DNA from: VAZQ01 sp963840535
GTDB lineage: Bacteria > Pseudomonadota > Alphaproteobacteria > Rhizobiales > Xanthobacteraceae
NCBI GenBank assembly: GCA_963840535.1
Contig: CAWIZJ010000042.1
Coordinates: 3,874-67,873 of the forward strand
Length of the DNA stretch: 64,000 nucleotides
Direction: 5' to 3'
The notes under the pieces were generated by a model, which was given only the letters and a program-made list of their open reading frames with translations, searched no databases and had not been told where the DNA came from. Below are positions 46,048-54,719 of the stretch, piece by piece (position 1 is the first letter of the stretch; every line of letters starts with the position of its first letter). The translations under genes and the position numbers were made by a program.

Positions 46048-47399
46048 TTCGCGGCCTCTTCGAGCCCCGTTACCAGCCGGTCGATCCCGGCGCGCGTGTT
46101 GATCTCCGTCACTGCGACGAGCATGTGGTTCTTCAGCCGGGGGTCGTCGCGGCCGAGGTCGTAACCCCCGACGATGCCGTGATGCGTCCGTAGGTGCTCG
46201 TTGAACTCCGCGACCGGTCCCGGCAGCCGCACCACGAATTCCTTGAAGAACGGACGTGCCGGTGCCTGTGGGTTCACGATGAACCCGGAGAGCTTGCCGA
46301 TTTCGGCCGCAGCATAGTGACTCTTGTGAAAGCACAGCTCCGCGACCCGCCGCAGACCCTGCTTTCCCATGGTGGCCAGATAGGTAGCGGCGGCGAGCGC
46401 GCACACGGCCGAATTGGTGCAGATGTTGCTGGTCGCCTTGGCGCGGCGGATGTGCTGCTCGCGGGTCGCAAGCGTGAGCACGTAGCCGCGCCGGCCGTCG
46501 GCATCGACGGTCTCGCCGACGAGATGTCCGGAGAGCCGGCGCACATGCGCCATTCGCGCGGTGAAGATCCCGAGATGCGGACCGCCGAAGGACGGAGGGA
46601 TTCCCAGCGGCTGCCCTTCGGCCACAACCACGTCGGCGCCTTGCTCGCCCGGAGGCTGGAACAGGCCGAGCGCGATCGGATCGGTCACCACGATGAGCAG
46701 GGCGCCGGCGCGGTGCGCCGCGTCGGCCACGCCATCCATCGTTTCGCATTGTCCGAAGAAATCGGGATTCTGAATGACCAGCGCGGCGGTCTTCTCGTCG
46801 AGCAATGTCTCGAGGCGGTCGAGATCGGCTGGGCCATCCTCGTCGCCGACGACGGTCGCCGCACCGGTGCCGCCCAGGTAGGTCCTGACCACCGCACGGT
46901 ATTGCGGGTGGACGCCCGGCGACATGACGATCTTGCTGCGCTTGCCCGAAGCAACGTTGAGCGCCAGCAGCACCGCCTCCGCCAGCGCGGTTGCGCCGTC
47001 GTAATGGCTGGCGTTGCTGACCTCCATGCCGGTCAACCGGCAGATCATGCTCTGGTACTCGAACAGCGCCTGCAGGAAACCCTGGCTCGCCTCCGGCTGG
47101 TATTGTGTGTAGGAGGTGTAGAATTCGCCGCGCGAGAGCACATAGTCGACGATGGCGGGCCTGAAATGGTGGTAGGCGCCGGCGCCGAGGAAGGAGAGCG
47201 CCGGGTCGGCGGTGAAGTTGCGGCCCGCCAACGCTTGCATCTCCCGCGCCACCTCGAGCTCGGAAGCGGGCGAGGGCAGGTCGAGAGCGGGGAAGCGTAC
47301 CGAAGCCGGAACGTCGCTGAACAGCTCCTCCATGCCGGCCGCGCCGATCGCCGCCAGCATCTGCCTTCGTTCGCCTTCGGTGTGCGGTATATAGGTCAT
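46044..47399 (-). CDS. gcvPA: Glycine dehydrogenase (decarboxylating) subunit 1
   Basis: 451-residue N-terminal half of the split P protein. Start MTYIPHTEGERRQMLAAIGAAGMEELF; then SFLGAGAYHHFRPAIVDYVLSRGEFYTSYTQYQPEASQG, MEVSNASHYDGATALAEA and TSNICTNSAVCALAAATYLA, all diagnostic. It is the first gene of the gcv operon here; order PA-PB-T-H differs from the more common T-H-P arrangement. The 67-bp gap to ligD presumably contains the promoter; no glycine riboswitch aptamer was recognised there and the space is too small for a tandem one. Confidence 0.95.
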   Translation of the reverse strand: MTYIPHTEGERRQMLAAIGAAGMEELFSDVPASVRFPALDLPSPASELEVAREMQALAGRNFTADPALSFLGAGAYHHFRPAIVDYVLSRGEFYTSYTQYQPEASQGFLQALFEYQSMICRLTGMEVSNASHYDGATALAEAVLLALNVASGKRSKIVMSPGVHPQYRAVVRTYLGGTGAATVVGDEDGPADLDRLETLLDEKTAALVIQNPDFFGQCETMDGVADAAHRAGALLIVVTDPIALGLFQPPGEQGADVVVAEGQPLGIPPSFGGPHLGIFTARMAHVRRLSGHLVGETVDADGRRGYVLTLATREQHIRRAKATSNICTNSAVCALAAATYLATMGKQGLRRVAELCFHKSHYAAAEIGKLSGFIVNPQAPARPFFKEFVVRLPGPVAEFNEHLRTHHGIVGGYDLGRDDPRLKNHMLVAVTEINTRAGIDRLVTGLEEAAK

Positions 47400-47466
47400 C
47401 GGCCGTTCTCCCTCGGCGCACAAAGACTATGCGGGCCTTTCCATCGGTCGTCATGGTCCGTGCTGA

Positions 47467-50298
47467 TCAGCCATAACCCCAACCAATCCCCTGCGATGAT
47501 AGCCGATGATGACCTGGAAGAACTTGCGCGAGATGATTCCCCCATCGAGCGCGGCGTGCCCGGTGTCGAGCCGCCGGTCGCGAGCGGCGTGCATGGCCGT
47601 CAGCCGCGAAGACACGGTCACCATCATACGTATTTTCGGTCGACGCCGTGAACGCGCTGATGAGCGGCGCGGCCGACCATCTTTCGGAATCGGCACTTTC
47701 CAGCGACCTTTCGCCATCGCCATAATCCTCCCACGGCTTGCCTTTCGCGAGCAGCGCCGGCGCGGTTCTCATCGTGAAGCGCTGCGGGTCGAGCCCGGCG
47801 CGGACCTGCGCCCAGGTGACCGGCATGGAAACAGGAGCGCCGGGGCGCGCGCGCGGAGAAAGTGGAGCCACCGCTGTCGCCATGCGGTCGTTGCGCAGGT
47901 AATCCAGAAAAATGCGGCCCGTCCGCAGCTTCTTCGTCATCTTGATGAGGTAGCGGTCGGGGCTGTCGGCCGCCATCGCCGCGCAAACGGCTTGCGCAAG
48001 ACTCTTCGCTTGCGGCCATCCGAGCTTGCTGCCGCGGACGCTGAGCGGCGTCACCACGTGCAGGCCCTTGCCGCCGGTGGTCTTGCAGAAGGCGACGAGG
48101 CCGAGCGTTTCGAGGCGCTCGCGCAGCTCCTTTGCCGCCGCAATCACCACATCAAAGGCCACATCGGGCGCCGGATCGAGGTCGAAAACCAACCTGCCCG
48201 GCAGACCAGGGTCGCGCGGCTGGTTGTTCCATGGGTGGTACTCGACGGCAGCGATCTGGGCCGCCGCGATCAGGCCTTCGACACGGTCGATCTGGACATA
48301 AGGCTTGCGGTCGCCCTCGACTGCGACGAGGGAGAACAGGTTCGACATGCCCTGCATGGCATGGCGCTGGAAAAAACGCTCCGCTTCGATGCCGTCGGGC
48401 GCCCGCAGCAGCGAGCACGGGCGTCCGCGCAAATGCTCGATCATCCATGGCCCGACCTTTTCGAGGTACCTGGCGAGGTCGAGCTTGCCGTAGATTGCGC
48501 TCCCGCCCTGCGCCGGCCAGAGCTCCTTCTCCGGATTGGAGATCGGCACGCCCATGACGACGGAGCCCGCCTTGGAGCGGGCAGCGGTCCGGGCCAGCTT
48601 CCTGTGCGGCGCGGCGATGTCGGCGTCGTCGGGTGATACGGGGCGCTCGGCTCGCACCTTCGCCGCCGGCTTGTCCTCGCGCAAGCCTTTGAACGCCGCC
48701 TGCCGCACCATGCCGCCGCCGGTCCAGCCCGCGAGCTCGATCTTCGCGACGAGCTCCGGTTTGACCCATGTGACGTCTGCAGCCTTGCGCGGCGCGTCCT
48801 TGCCGCCGAATGGGTTCTTGTCGGTGGCGATGGCCCGGAGCTTCTTCAGGAGACCTTGCGCGTTGCGCCGATTGAAGCCGGTGCCGACCCGGCCGGTATG
48901 CACGAGATGACCACCGCGATTGACGCCGACGAGCAGCGAGCGCAGGTTGCGCGCACCGCCGCTCCAGCCCCCGATGACGACTTCATGGCCGGCGCGGCAT
49001 TTCGATTTCATCCAGCTTTCGGTGCGGCCGGATTGATACGCGGCATCGGCCCGTTTGGAGACGATGCCCTCGAGATTGAGCCTGCGTGCCGAGTTTAGAA
49101 CGGCATCGCCTGGCTCGGCGAGATGCTCGACATACTTGATCGAGGGGGCGACGCGCCGACGACCCAACATTGCCTCGAGCCGCCGTTTGCGCTCGACCAG
49201 CGGCAGGCGGCGCAGATCCTCGCCATCCTCGAACAGGAGGTCGAACGCGAAATAGATCAGCTCGCGCGAGCGGCCTTCCGAAATTGCGGCTTGCAGCGCC
49301 GAGAAATCCGAGACGCCGTTCGCATCGAGAGCCACTACCTCGCCGTCGATGATGCTGTCCGGCAGGGTGGCGGCCGCTTCGGCGATCGCGCGGAACTTGT
49401 CGGTCCAGTCGATCCCCTTGCGTGTGTGCAGGACGGCCTCGCCTCCGGCAACGCGCAGCTGCATGCGATAGCCGTCGAGCTTGATCTCGTGCACCCACCC
49501 CTGACCCGACGGTGGGCGGCTGACGGTCTTGCAAAGCTGGAATGCGGTGAAGAGCGGCATGCCGCGCGCATGCGACCCGCGCCGGCGCGAAGCCTCGTGG
49601 GATTTGCTGGCCGCCGCAGGTTTTGTAGCCTTGTCCCCGCGACCCGAGCGCCAGACGGCGTCCGGCACCGCCGCCTTGCGGCCGCGTAGCATGAAGGGCG
49701 CGGGACCACGTCCGCGGCCCGCGGCGATCTGCTCCATGCTGCGGTTCGATGCGACCGAGCGATCCTCGTCGAGGATGGATGCTCCATTGTCCCGCTCGTA
49801 GCCGTCGCGATGCTTGATCAGAAGCCAGTTGTTGCGCTTGCCGCGCTCGCGGTCGTGCCGCATGCGCACGAGCACCCAGCCGCCCTGCAGCTTCTCGCCG
49901 GCGAGCACGAATTTCAGCTCGCCCTTGCGCAGGGCCGCTGCCGGATCGGCGTCGTCCGTCGGTGCCCAGAAGCCGCGATCCCAAAGCATGACGGTGCCGC
50001 CGCCGTACTCGCCCTTCGGGATCGTGCCTTCGAAATCGCCGTAGTCGAGCGGGTGGTCCTCGACCTCGACCGCGAGGCGCTTGTCGTGCGGATCGAGGGA
50101 GGGGCCCTTGGTGACGGCCCAGGACTTGAATACGCCGTCGACCTCGAGGCGCAGGTCGTAGTGCAGTCGGGTTGCTGCGTGCTTCTGAACGACGAACCGT
50201 GGTCGTGCGGCGGGCGCGACGGTCACGGCGCCGCTCGGCTCCTTCGTCTTCGTGAAGTCGCGCTTTGCCTGATAGGGAGAAAGCTTCTGCTTTGCCAT
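47467..50298 (-). CDS. ligD: ATP-dependent DNA ligase D (bacterial NHEJ)
   Basis: 943-residue three-domain enzyme. Phosphoesterase domain first (residues about 30-190: RFVVQKHAATRLHYDLRLEVDG, GTIPKGEYGGGTV), ligase domain next (about 240-540: EIKLDGYRMQLR with the adenylated Lys, then DGEVVALDANG, LEGIVSKRADAAYQSGR) and the primase-type polymerase domain last (VFDLDPAPD metal motif, GKGLHVVTPL). It joins double-strand breaks with Ku, whose gene is not in the window. After DYGDGERSLES a 70-residue Arg-rich tail without homology runs to 47467, probably because a shift hid the normal stop. Start ATG 50298 (MAKQKLSPYQAKRDF). Confidence 0.95.
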   Translation of the reverse strand: MAKQKLSPYQAKRDFTKTKEPSGAVTVAPAARPRFVVQKHAATRLHYDLRLEVDGVFKSWAVTKGPSLDPHDKRLAVEVEDHPLDYGDFEGTIPKGEYGGGTVMLWDRGFWAPTDDADPAAALRKGELKFVLAGEKLQGGWVLVRMRHDRERGKRNNWLLIKHRDGYERDNGASILDEDRSVASNRSMEQIAAGRGRGPAPFMLRGRKAAVPDAVWRSGRGDKATKPAAASKSHEASRRRGSHARGMPLFTAFQLCKTVSRPPSGQGWVHEIKLDGYRMQLRVAGGEAVLHTRKGIDWTDKFRAIAEAAATLPDSIIDGEVVALDANGVSDFSALQAAISEGRSRELIYFAFDLLFEDGEDLRRLPLVERKRRLEAMLGRRRVAPSIKYVEHLAEPGDAVLNSARRLNLEGIVSKRADAAYQSGRTESWMKSKCRAGHEVVIGGWSGGARNLRSLLVGVNRGGHLVHTGRVGTGFNRRNAQGLLKKLRAIATDKNPFGGKDAPRKAADVTWVKPELVAKIELAGWTGGGMVRQAAFKGLREDKPAAKVRAERPVSPDDADIAAPHRKLARTAARSKAGSVVMGVPISNPEKELWPAQGGSAIYGKLDLARYLEKVGPWMIEHLRGRPCSLLRAPDGIEAERFFQRHAMQGMSNLFSLVAVEGDRKPYVQIDRVEGLIAAAQIAAVEYHPWNNQPRDPGLPGRLVFDLDPAPDVAFDVVIAAAKELRERLETLGLVAFCKTTGGKGLHVVTPLSVRGSKLGWPQAKSLAQAVCAAMAADSPDRYLIKMTKKLRTGRIFLDYLRNDRMATAVAPLSPRARPGAPVSMPVTWAQVRAGLDPQRFTMRTAPALLAKGKPWEDYGDGERSLESADSERWSAAPLISAFTASTENTYDGDRVFAADGHARRSRPAARHRARRARWGNHLAQVLPGHHRLSSQGIGWGYG

Positions 50299-50497
50299 GA
50301 TGCTTGATCGGGCTGCCTTGGCTCCAACCGCCTGCGACCGATGCCTGTTCCCTACGACGCCCCTTTGACAGGAACAAGAACCCCCGATTCCGTTGTCCGG
50401 CGGATCACGGAGGACATCGTGGCGGCGGGGCGCAATGCGCGGGATCGGAGCGGCTGCAGGCGCGCTGACGTCGCCTCGTACCTCCCGGGGCGTGCAC

Positions 50498-50944
50498 ATG
50501 TATTATGCCGAGAACCAGATCGTGAAATCGCTGCCGAAGTTGATCGACAAGGCGACCAATCGGGATCTGACGCAGGGTCTCAAGGGCCACCTGGAAGAGA
50601 CCAGGAACCAGATCGCGCGGCTCGACCAGGTTTTCCAGAAGCTCGGCGAAACGCCCGAGGGTGTGAAGTGCCCCGCCATCGACGGCCTCATCGCCGAAGC
50701 CGACGACGTCGCCGGCGAGGTCTCGGACAAGGAGGTTCTGGATGCGGCGATCGTTGGTGCGGCACAGTCGGTCGAGCACTATGAGATCGCGCGCTACGGG
50801 ACCCTGATCGCGTGGGCCGAAGCTCTCGGCCGCGACGATGTGGTGCGGCTCCTCAACACCAATCTCAACGAGGAGAAGGCTGCGGACAAGAAGCTGTCGA
50901 GCGTTGCCGTGCGGAAGGGCGTCAACCGCAAGGCCGCGAGCTGA
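50498..50944 (+). CDS. Ferritin-like DUF892 (YciF/YciE) protein, N-terminus shortened
   Basis: 148 residues from the ATG at 50498. MYYAENQIVKSLPKLIDKATNRDLTQGLKGHLEETRNQIARLDQVF and the later VEHYEIARYGTLIAWAEALGRDDV carry the Glu/His metal-binding helices of the ferritin-like YciF family, linked to osmotic and oxidative stress. Relatives normally begin with about 15 more residues (LF-x-H-x-LKD before IYYAE); that part does not appear in the sequence upstream, so the gene is truncated or starts in altered sequence (frame open back to 50393). Divergent from ligD. Confidence 0.82.
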   Translation: MYYAENQIVKSLPKLIDKATNRDLTQGLKGHLEETRNQIARLDQVFQKLGETPEGVKCPAIDGLIAEADDVAGEVSDKEVLDAAIVGAAQSVEHYEIARYGTLIAWAEALGRDDVVRLLNTNLNEEKAADKKLSSVAVRKGVNRKAAS

Positions 50945-51015
50945 GCCGGTAACCGGCGTTGCGACGGAGAACCGGCGGCTCGCCGAGCCGCCGATCTCCT
51001 TCGCGGACGTCGCCA

Positions 51016-52233
51016 TCAGCTTCGTGGGAAATCGTAGAGATCGGCATCCACGTCCGGCTGCCCCGAAAGCGCCCCCGTCAGGACGTCGGCCGCGATCAAT
51101 GCGTAGGTGATGCCATTGCCGCCGTATCCGAGGGCGATCCAACAACGGGACATGCCGGGCACCCGCCCGATGATTGGAAGGCCCGTCGTGGTTTCGCCGA
51201 AGGCGCCCGTCCACGCGAACGCGACCCGGGTGTCGAGGTTCGGGAGGAGTTGTCCGAGCTTGCGAGTCAGCACAAGCGTCTTGCGGGAAAGAAGCGCAGC
51301 GCGTTCTGCGTCGTCGGCAATATCGTCGTCCTCTCCCCCGCAGATGACGCGCCCGTCGTCGGTCGTGCGGATATAGAGGTAGGGGTCGGCAGCTTCCCAG
51401 ATTATGCATTCGCCGGGCCAGAGACGAGCGCGGCGCTGCGACACCGTCGCAATCGCCCATGTCGAGACGATGCGATGATTACGGCGAGGCACGCCGTGCG
51501 GCAGCTCGTAACCCGTTGCGAACACCAATTGGCGGCAGTTGAGCGTTTGACCGCCGGCGGCGGTCAAGACCACGCCGTGCTTGCCGGGCCGTAGATCGAC
51601 GATCTCGACCGGTGCGAAGATGCGTGCTCCGTTTCCGACCGCTGCACCCAGCAGGGCAAGCGTGGCCTTGCGCGGATCGATCACCAGATTGCCGAAGCCT
51701 TGCACGGCTGCCTCCCGGCGGATGCCGAAGGCATCGCGAAGCGCGCGGCCGGTGAGAAAGTGGCTGGCAAGCCCACTCTTCCGGCGCAACGTGTGCTCGC
51801 GCCAGAGTGCCTCGCCGTCGAGGAGGTCGCCAGCTATGTAGAGGGTGTCGCGTCGCGCGACGCTCGGAACGTTGAGCACCGAGAAGCGTGCTGCGAGGGC
51901 CTCAACCGCAAGCCTTGAGCGTCGCCAGGCGCGAACGGCATTCACCCTGCCGATCTTGCGGACGAGCTTGGTGAGAGGGGTGTCGATCTCGTGCTGCACG
52001 AGCGCGGTGCTGGCGAGGGTCGATCCCTGGGCGAGGCCGCGCTTGTCGATGATCGTCACCTCGCGCCCGGAAGCGGCCAGCGCATCGGCGATCAATGCGC
52101 CGGTGATCCCGGCGCCCATGACCACGACTTCCGTCTCCGCATCCGCTAGCAAGCGTGCGTGCGGGACAGGCCGGGCCCGCCGGCCCTGCCACACCGTGCG
52201 GCCGCTTCGCACCTGCCTCCGCGCGGTTGCCAC
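51016..52233 (-). CDS. FAD-dependent oxidoreductase (DAO/GlpO family)
   Basis: 405-residue amino-acid-oxidase-like flavoprotein. FAD-binding opening TEVVVMGAGITGALIADALAASGREVTIIDKRG starts near residue 35, so a later start is possible. IVSTWAIATVS, YLYIRTTDDGRVICGGEDDD and GNGITYALIAADVLTGAL are typical of the YgaF/PuuB-like and glycine-oxidase relatives. It oxidises an amine or amino acid to an imine. Substrate unknown; with a glycine cleavage operon nearby a glycine or sarcosine-type substrate is a thought only. Converges with the ferritin-like gene. Confidence 0.88.
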   Translation of the reverse strand: MATARRQVRSGRTVWQGRRARPVPHARLLADAETEVVVMGAGITGALIADALAASGREVTIIDKRGLAQGSTLASTALVQHEIDTPLTKLVRKIGRVNAVRAWRRSRLAVEALAARFSVLNVPSVARRDTLYIAGDLLDGEALWREHTLRRKSGLASHFLTGRALRDAFGIRREAAVQGFGNLVIDPRKATLALLGAAVGNGARIFAPVEIVDLRPGKHGVVLTAAGGQTLNCRQLVFATGYELPHGVPRRNHRIVSTWAIATVSQRRARLWPGECIIWEAADPYLYIRTTDDGRVICGGEDDDIADDAERAALLSRKTLVLTRKLGQLLPNLDTRVAFAWTGAFGETTTGLPIIGRVPGMSRCWIALGYGGNGITYALIAADVLTGALSGQPDVDADLYDFPRS

Positions 52234-52539
52234 GCACCCTCCCTTCTCCCGTGCTCAAACAACGATGATTTCAACGCGAGTGCAAGCCATCGCCACCCCG
52301 ATCGCCGCTCAGTCGGCCGGGCAGGTCCGGCATCGCATGGTTGCGGCCGAGATCAGACCGGCCCGTTTCCGCGATCTCGCCCCGGCAACCGGGTGAAAAA
52401 CCCGCTGGACAAGGAAGAGGTCCCGCGCAACGGTATTGCGCATCGACAGTGGCGGCAAACGCGCGCTGAGACCCGGGGGCGTCGGGGGCGCGAAGCCGCG
52501 ACCAACTCGCTCGTCTGAATTCCTGAAGGAGGACTCGCC
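52234..52539. other. 306-bp divergent intergenic region
   Basis: Between the leftward oxidoreductase and the rightward ABC receptor gene. I see no conserved coding sequence. The last part holds GAAGGAGG at 52523-52530, a strong ribosome-binding site for the gene at 52540. The promoters are presumably here but no clear -35/-10 pair stands out. Confidence 0.45.
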
Positions 52540-53778
52540 ATGACGAAAGTTTCGCGGCGCACTCTGATCAAGAGTGCGGCCGGCTCTGCGATGCTCGCCG
52601 GAATCGGCATGCCGGCCATCGTCAAGGGCCAGGCCGATGCGATCCGCATCGGCCACCTTACGCCGCTGACCGGCTTTCTCGGACCTCTCGGCGAATACGC
52701 GGTGATGGGCGTCAAGCTCGCGATGGACGAGATCAATGCCGCCGGCGGCGTGATGGGCCGCAGGATCGAGCTCGTCATGGAAGACTCGGTCAATCCGCAG
52801 ACCGCCTCCGCCAAGGCCGAGCGCCTGATCGAGCGCGACAAGGTCGCGATGATCATCGGGGAGATTTCGTCGGCGTCCGGTCTCGCCATCGGCCAGGTCG
52901 CCAACCGGCTCAAGACCGTGTTCATCAACACCGGCTGCAATTCCGACGCGCTGCGGGGCGCGAGCTGCAATCCGTACATGTTCCACATCGAGGGCGCGAA
53001 CTCGATGTATGTGATGGCGGTCGGCCAATATCTGCTGCGTGAGAACCTGGTGAAGGGCAAGAAGTGGTACTCGCTCACGGCCGACTACGCCTTCGGCCAC
53101 GACCTCCTGCGCGTCGCCAAGAAATTCATGGAGGCGAACGGCGGGCAGTTCGCGGCCGACGAGCTCGTTCCCACCGACGCCGCCGACTTCAGCCCCTATC
53201 TTCTGAAGATCCGGCAGGCGCGGCCCGATCTGGTGGTGTCGAACCTCGCCGGCAACCAGATCACCAATTTCCTCAAGCAGTATACCGAGTACGGGCTGCA
53301 GTTCCCCGTCGCCGGGTTCGGCTTCGACACGGTGGTGGCATGGGGAGCCGGCAAGGGCAATTTCTCCGGGATCTGGCCGCTGGTTTGGCATCACCTCGTG
53401 GACACGCCGAGCTCGAAGAAATACGTCGACGCCTTCCAGAAGCGATACGGCAAGCTTCCCGACAATCAGTCCTGGGGTGACTACAACTCGCTCAAGATCG
53501 TCTCGCAATCGATGAACGACATGAAGTCGGCCGATCCGCAAAAGCTGGCCGAGCATCTGCGCAAGGGCGCGAAGTTCGACGTGATGAAGGCGCGCGAGGC
53601 CTTTTTCCGCCCCTACGACAACCAGATGGTCATGGAGATGTACGCGGTGCGCGCGAAGGAACCGGCCAGGATGAAGGATCAGTGGGACATCTACGATGCG
53701 CTCGGCGCCGTGCCTGGTCCGAGCGAAGATCTGGAGATCATCGCTCCGCCCAAGGACAACACCTGCAAGATCGGGTGA
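52540..53778 (+). CDS. ABC transporter substrate-binding protein (LivK/Amid-like)
   Basis: 412-residue periplasmic receptor. A twin-arginine signal is visible (SRRTLIKSAAGSAMLAGIGMPAIVKGQA). Type-1 periplasmic binding fold: IRIGHLTPLTGFLGPLGEYAVMGVKLAMDEINAAGG, EDSVNPQTASAKAERLIERDKVAMIIGEISSASGLAIG and the hinge region YALTADYAFGHD-like (here YSLTADYAFGHDLLR). These receptors bind branched-chain amino acids, amides or aromatic compounds. It begins the transport operon with the permease and fused permease-ATPase genes. Confidence 0.93.
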   Translation: MTKVSRRTLIKSAAGSAMLAGIGMPAIVKGQADAIRIGHLTPLTGFLGPLGEYAVMGVKLAMDEINAAGGVMGRRIELVMEDSVNPQTASAKAERLIERDKVAMIIGEISSASGLAIGQVANRLKTVFINTGCNSDALRGASCNPYMFHIEGANSMYVMAVGQYLLRENLVKGKKWYSLTADYAFGHDLLRVAKKFMEANGGQFAADELVPTDAADFSPYLLKIRQARPDLVVSNLAGNQITNFLKQYTEYGLQFPVAGFGFDTVVAWGAGKGNFSGIWPLVWHHLVDTPSSKKYVDAFQKRYGKLPDNQSWGDYNSLKIVSQSMNDMKSADPQKLAEHLRKGAKFDVMKAREAFFRPYDNQMVMEMYAVRAKEPARMKDQWDIYDALGAVPGPSEDLEIIAPPKDNTCKIG

Positions 53779-53784
53779 CCGGCT

Positions 53785-53824
53785 GTTCCGGTCGGCGAGG
53801 TGCGCAAGCCTCCTGACCCGGAAC
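53785..53824 (+). other. Stem-loop between ABC receptor and permease genes
   Basis: GTTCCGGTC (53785-53793) pairs with GACCCGGAAC (53815-53824) with one bulged C; inside, GAGG and CCTC can form a second short stem. No T-run follows. As in the TRAP operon it lies just after the receptor gene, and it could favour receptor over permease expression. Confidence 0.55.
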
Positions 53825-53843
53825 GCGGCGAAGGTCTCCTCGC

Positions 53844-54719
53844 GTGCAGATCGTCTTCCTCATCGAGCAGGTTCTCAACGGGCTCCTGGTCGGAGCCTAT
53901 TACCTGCTCATTGCGCTCGGCCTGTCGCTGATCTTTGCGCTCGGCGGCATCGTCAATCTGGCGCACGGAGGCTTCTACGCGATCGGCGCCTATCTGGCGG
54001 TCGTCCTCGCCGGTCGCATCGGCTTTGCCGGCGCGTTCGTGGTCTCGCCCGTTGTCGTCGGCATCATCGGCATCGCCGCCGAGCGGCTGCTGTTTCGCCG
54101 GTTCTATCGCTCCGACCCGATCTTGAGCCTGTTGCTCACGTTCGGCCTGGCCATGGTGATCGAGCAGGGCCTGCGGATCGTCTTCGGTGCGACGCCGCTG
54201 CCGTTCTCGATTCCCCCGGAGCTGCGCGGACAAATTCTGCTCGGCGACTTCATCTACTCGCGCTACCGGCTCTTCATCATGCTCGTCGCCGCGGTCGCGG
54301 TGACGGCGACCTGGTTCGCCGTCTACCGCACCGCATTCGGCCGGGTCGTACGCGCCGGCGTGCAGAACCCGGACGTCGTCGGTGCGCTGGGCATCTCGCT
54401 GGCGCCGTACATGACCGCGATTGCGGCGCTCGGCGTCGGCCTCGCCGGGCTTGCCGGGGTGCTGCTCGCACCCATCGCCGGAGTGCACCCGGCGATGGGA
54501 GCCGAGATCCTCACTGCCGCGTTCGTCGTCGTGGTGATCGGGGGGCTCGGCTCGTTCTGGGGCGTGATCGCGGCCGCCATGCTGGTAGGCGTCGTGCGCG
54601 GGATCACGATCTATTTCAACCCGTCCTGGGGCGAGGCGTCGATGTATCTCCTCATGGCGCTCGTTCTGCTGTTGCGTCCGCGCGGCCTGTTCGGCGAGCG
54701 GATCGAAAAGTTCGAATAG
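53844..54719 (+). CDS. Branched-chain-type ABC transporter permease (LivH family)
   Basis: 291-residue inner-membrane permease with eight or so hydrophobic helices. LNGLLVGAYYLLIALGLSLIFALGGIVNLAHGGFYAIGAYLA is the LivH signature, and GLAGLAGVLLAPIAGVHPAMGAEILTAAFVVVVIGGLGSFWGV the EAA-like coupling loop region. It starts with GTG at 53844. The next gene begins on the base after its stop. It pairs with the LivM part of the following polypeptide. Confidence 0.93.
   Translation: MQIVFLIEQVLNGLLVGAYYLLIALGLSLIFALGGIVNLAHGGFYAIGAYLAVVLAGRIGFAGAFVVSPVVVGIIGIAAERLLFRRFYRSDPILSLLLTFGLAMVIEQGLRIVFGATPLPFSIPPELRGQILLGDFIYSRYRLFIMLVAAVAVTATWFAVYRTAFGRVVRAGVQNPDVVGALGISLAPYMTAIAALGVGLAGLAGVLLAPIAGVHPAMGAEILTAAFVVVVIGGLGSFWGVIAAAMLVGVVRGITIYFNPSWGEASMYLLMALVLLLRPRGLFGERIEKFE

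Noticed and set aside
46194..47651. 485-codon plus-strand open frame opposite gcvPA
   Set aside because: Antisense shadow of a conserved enzyme.
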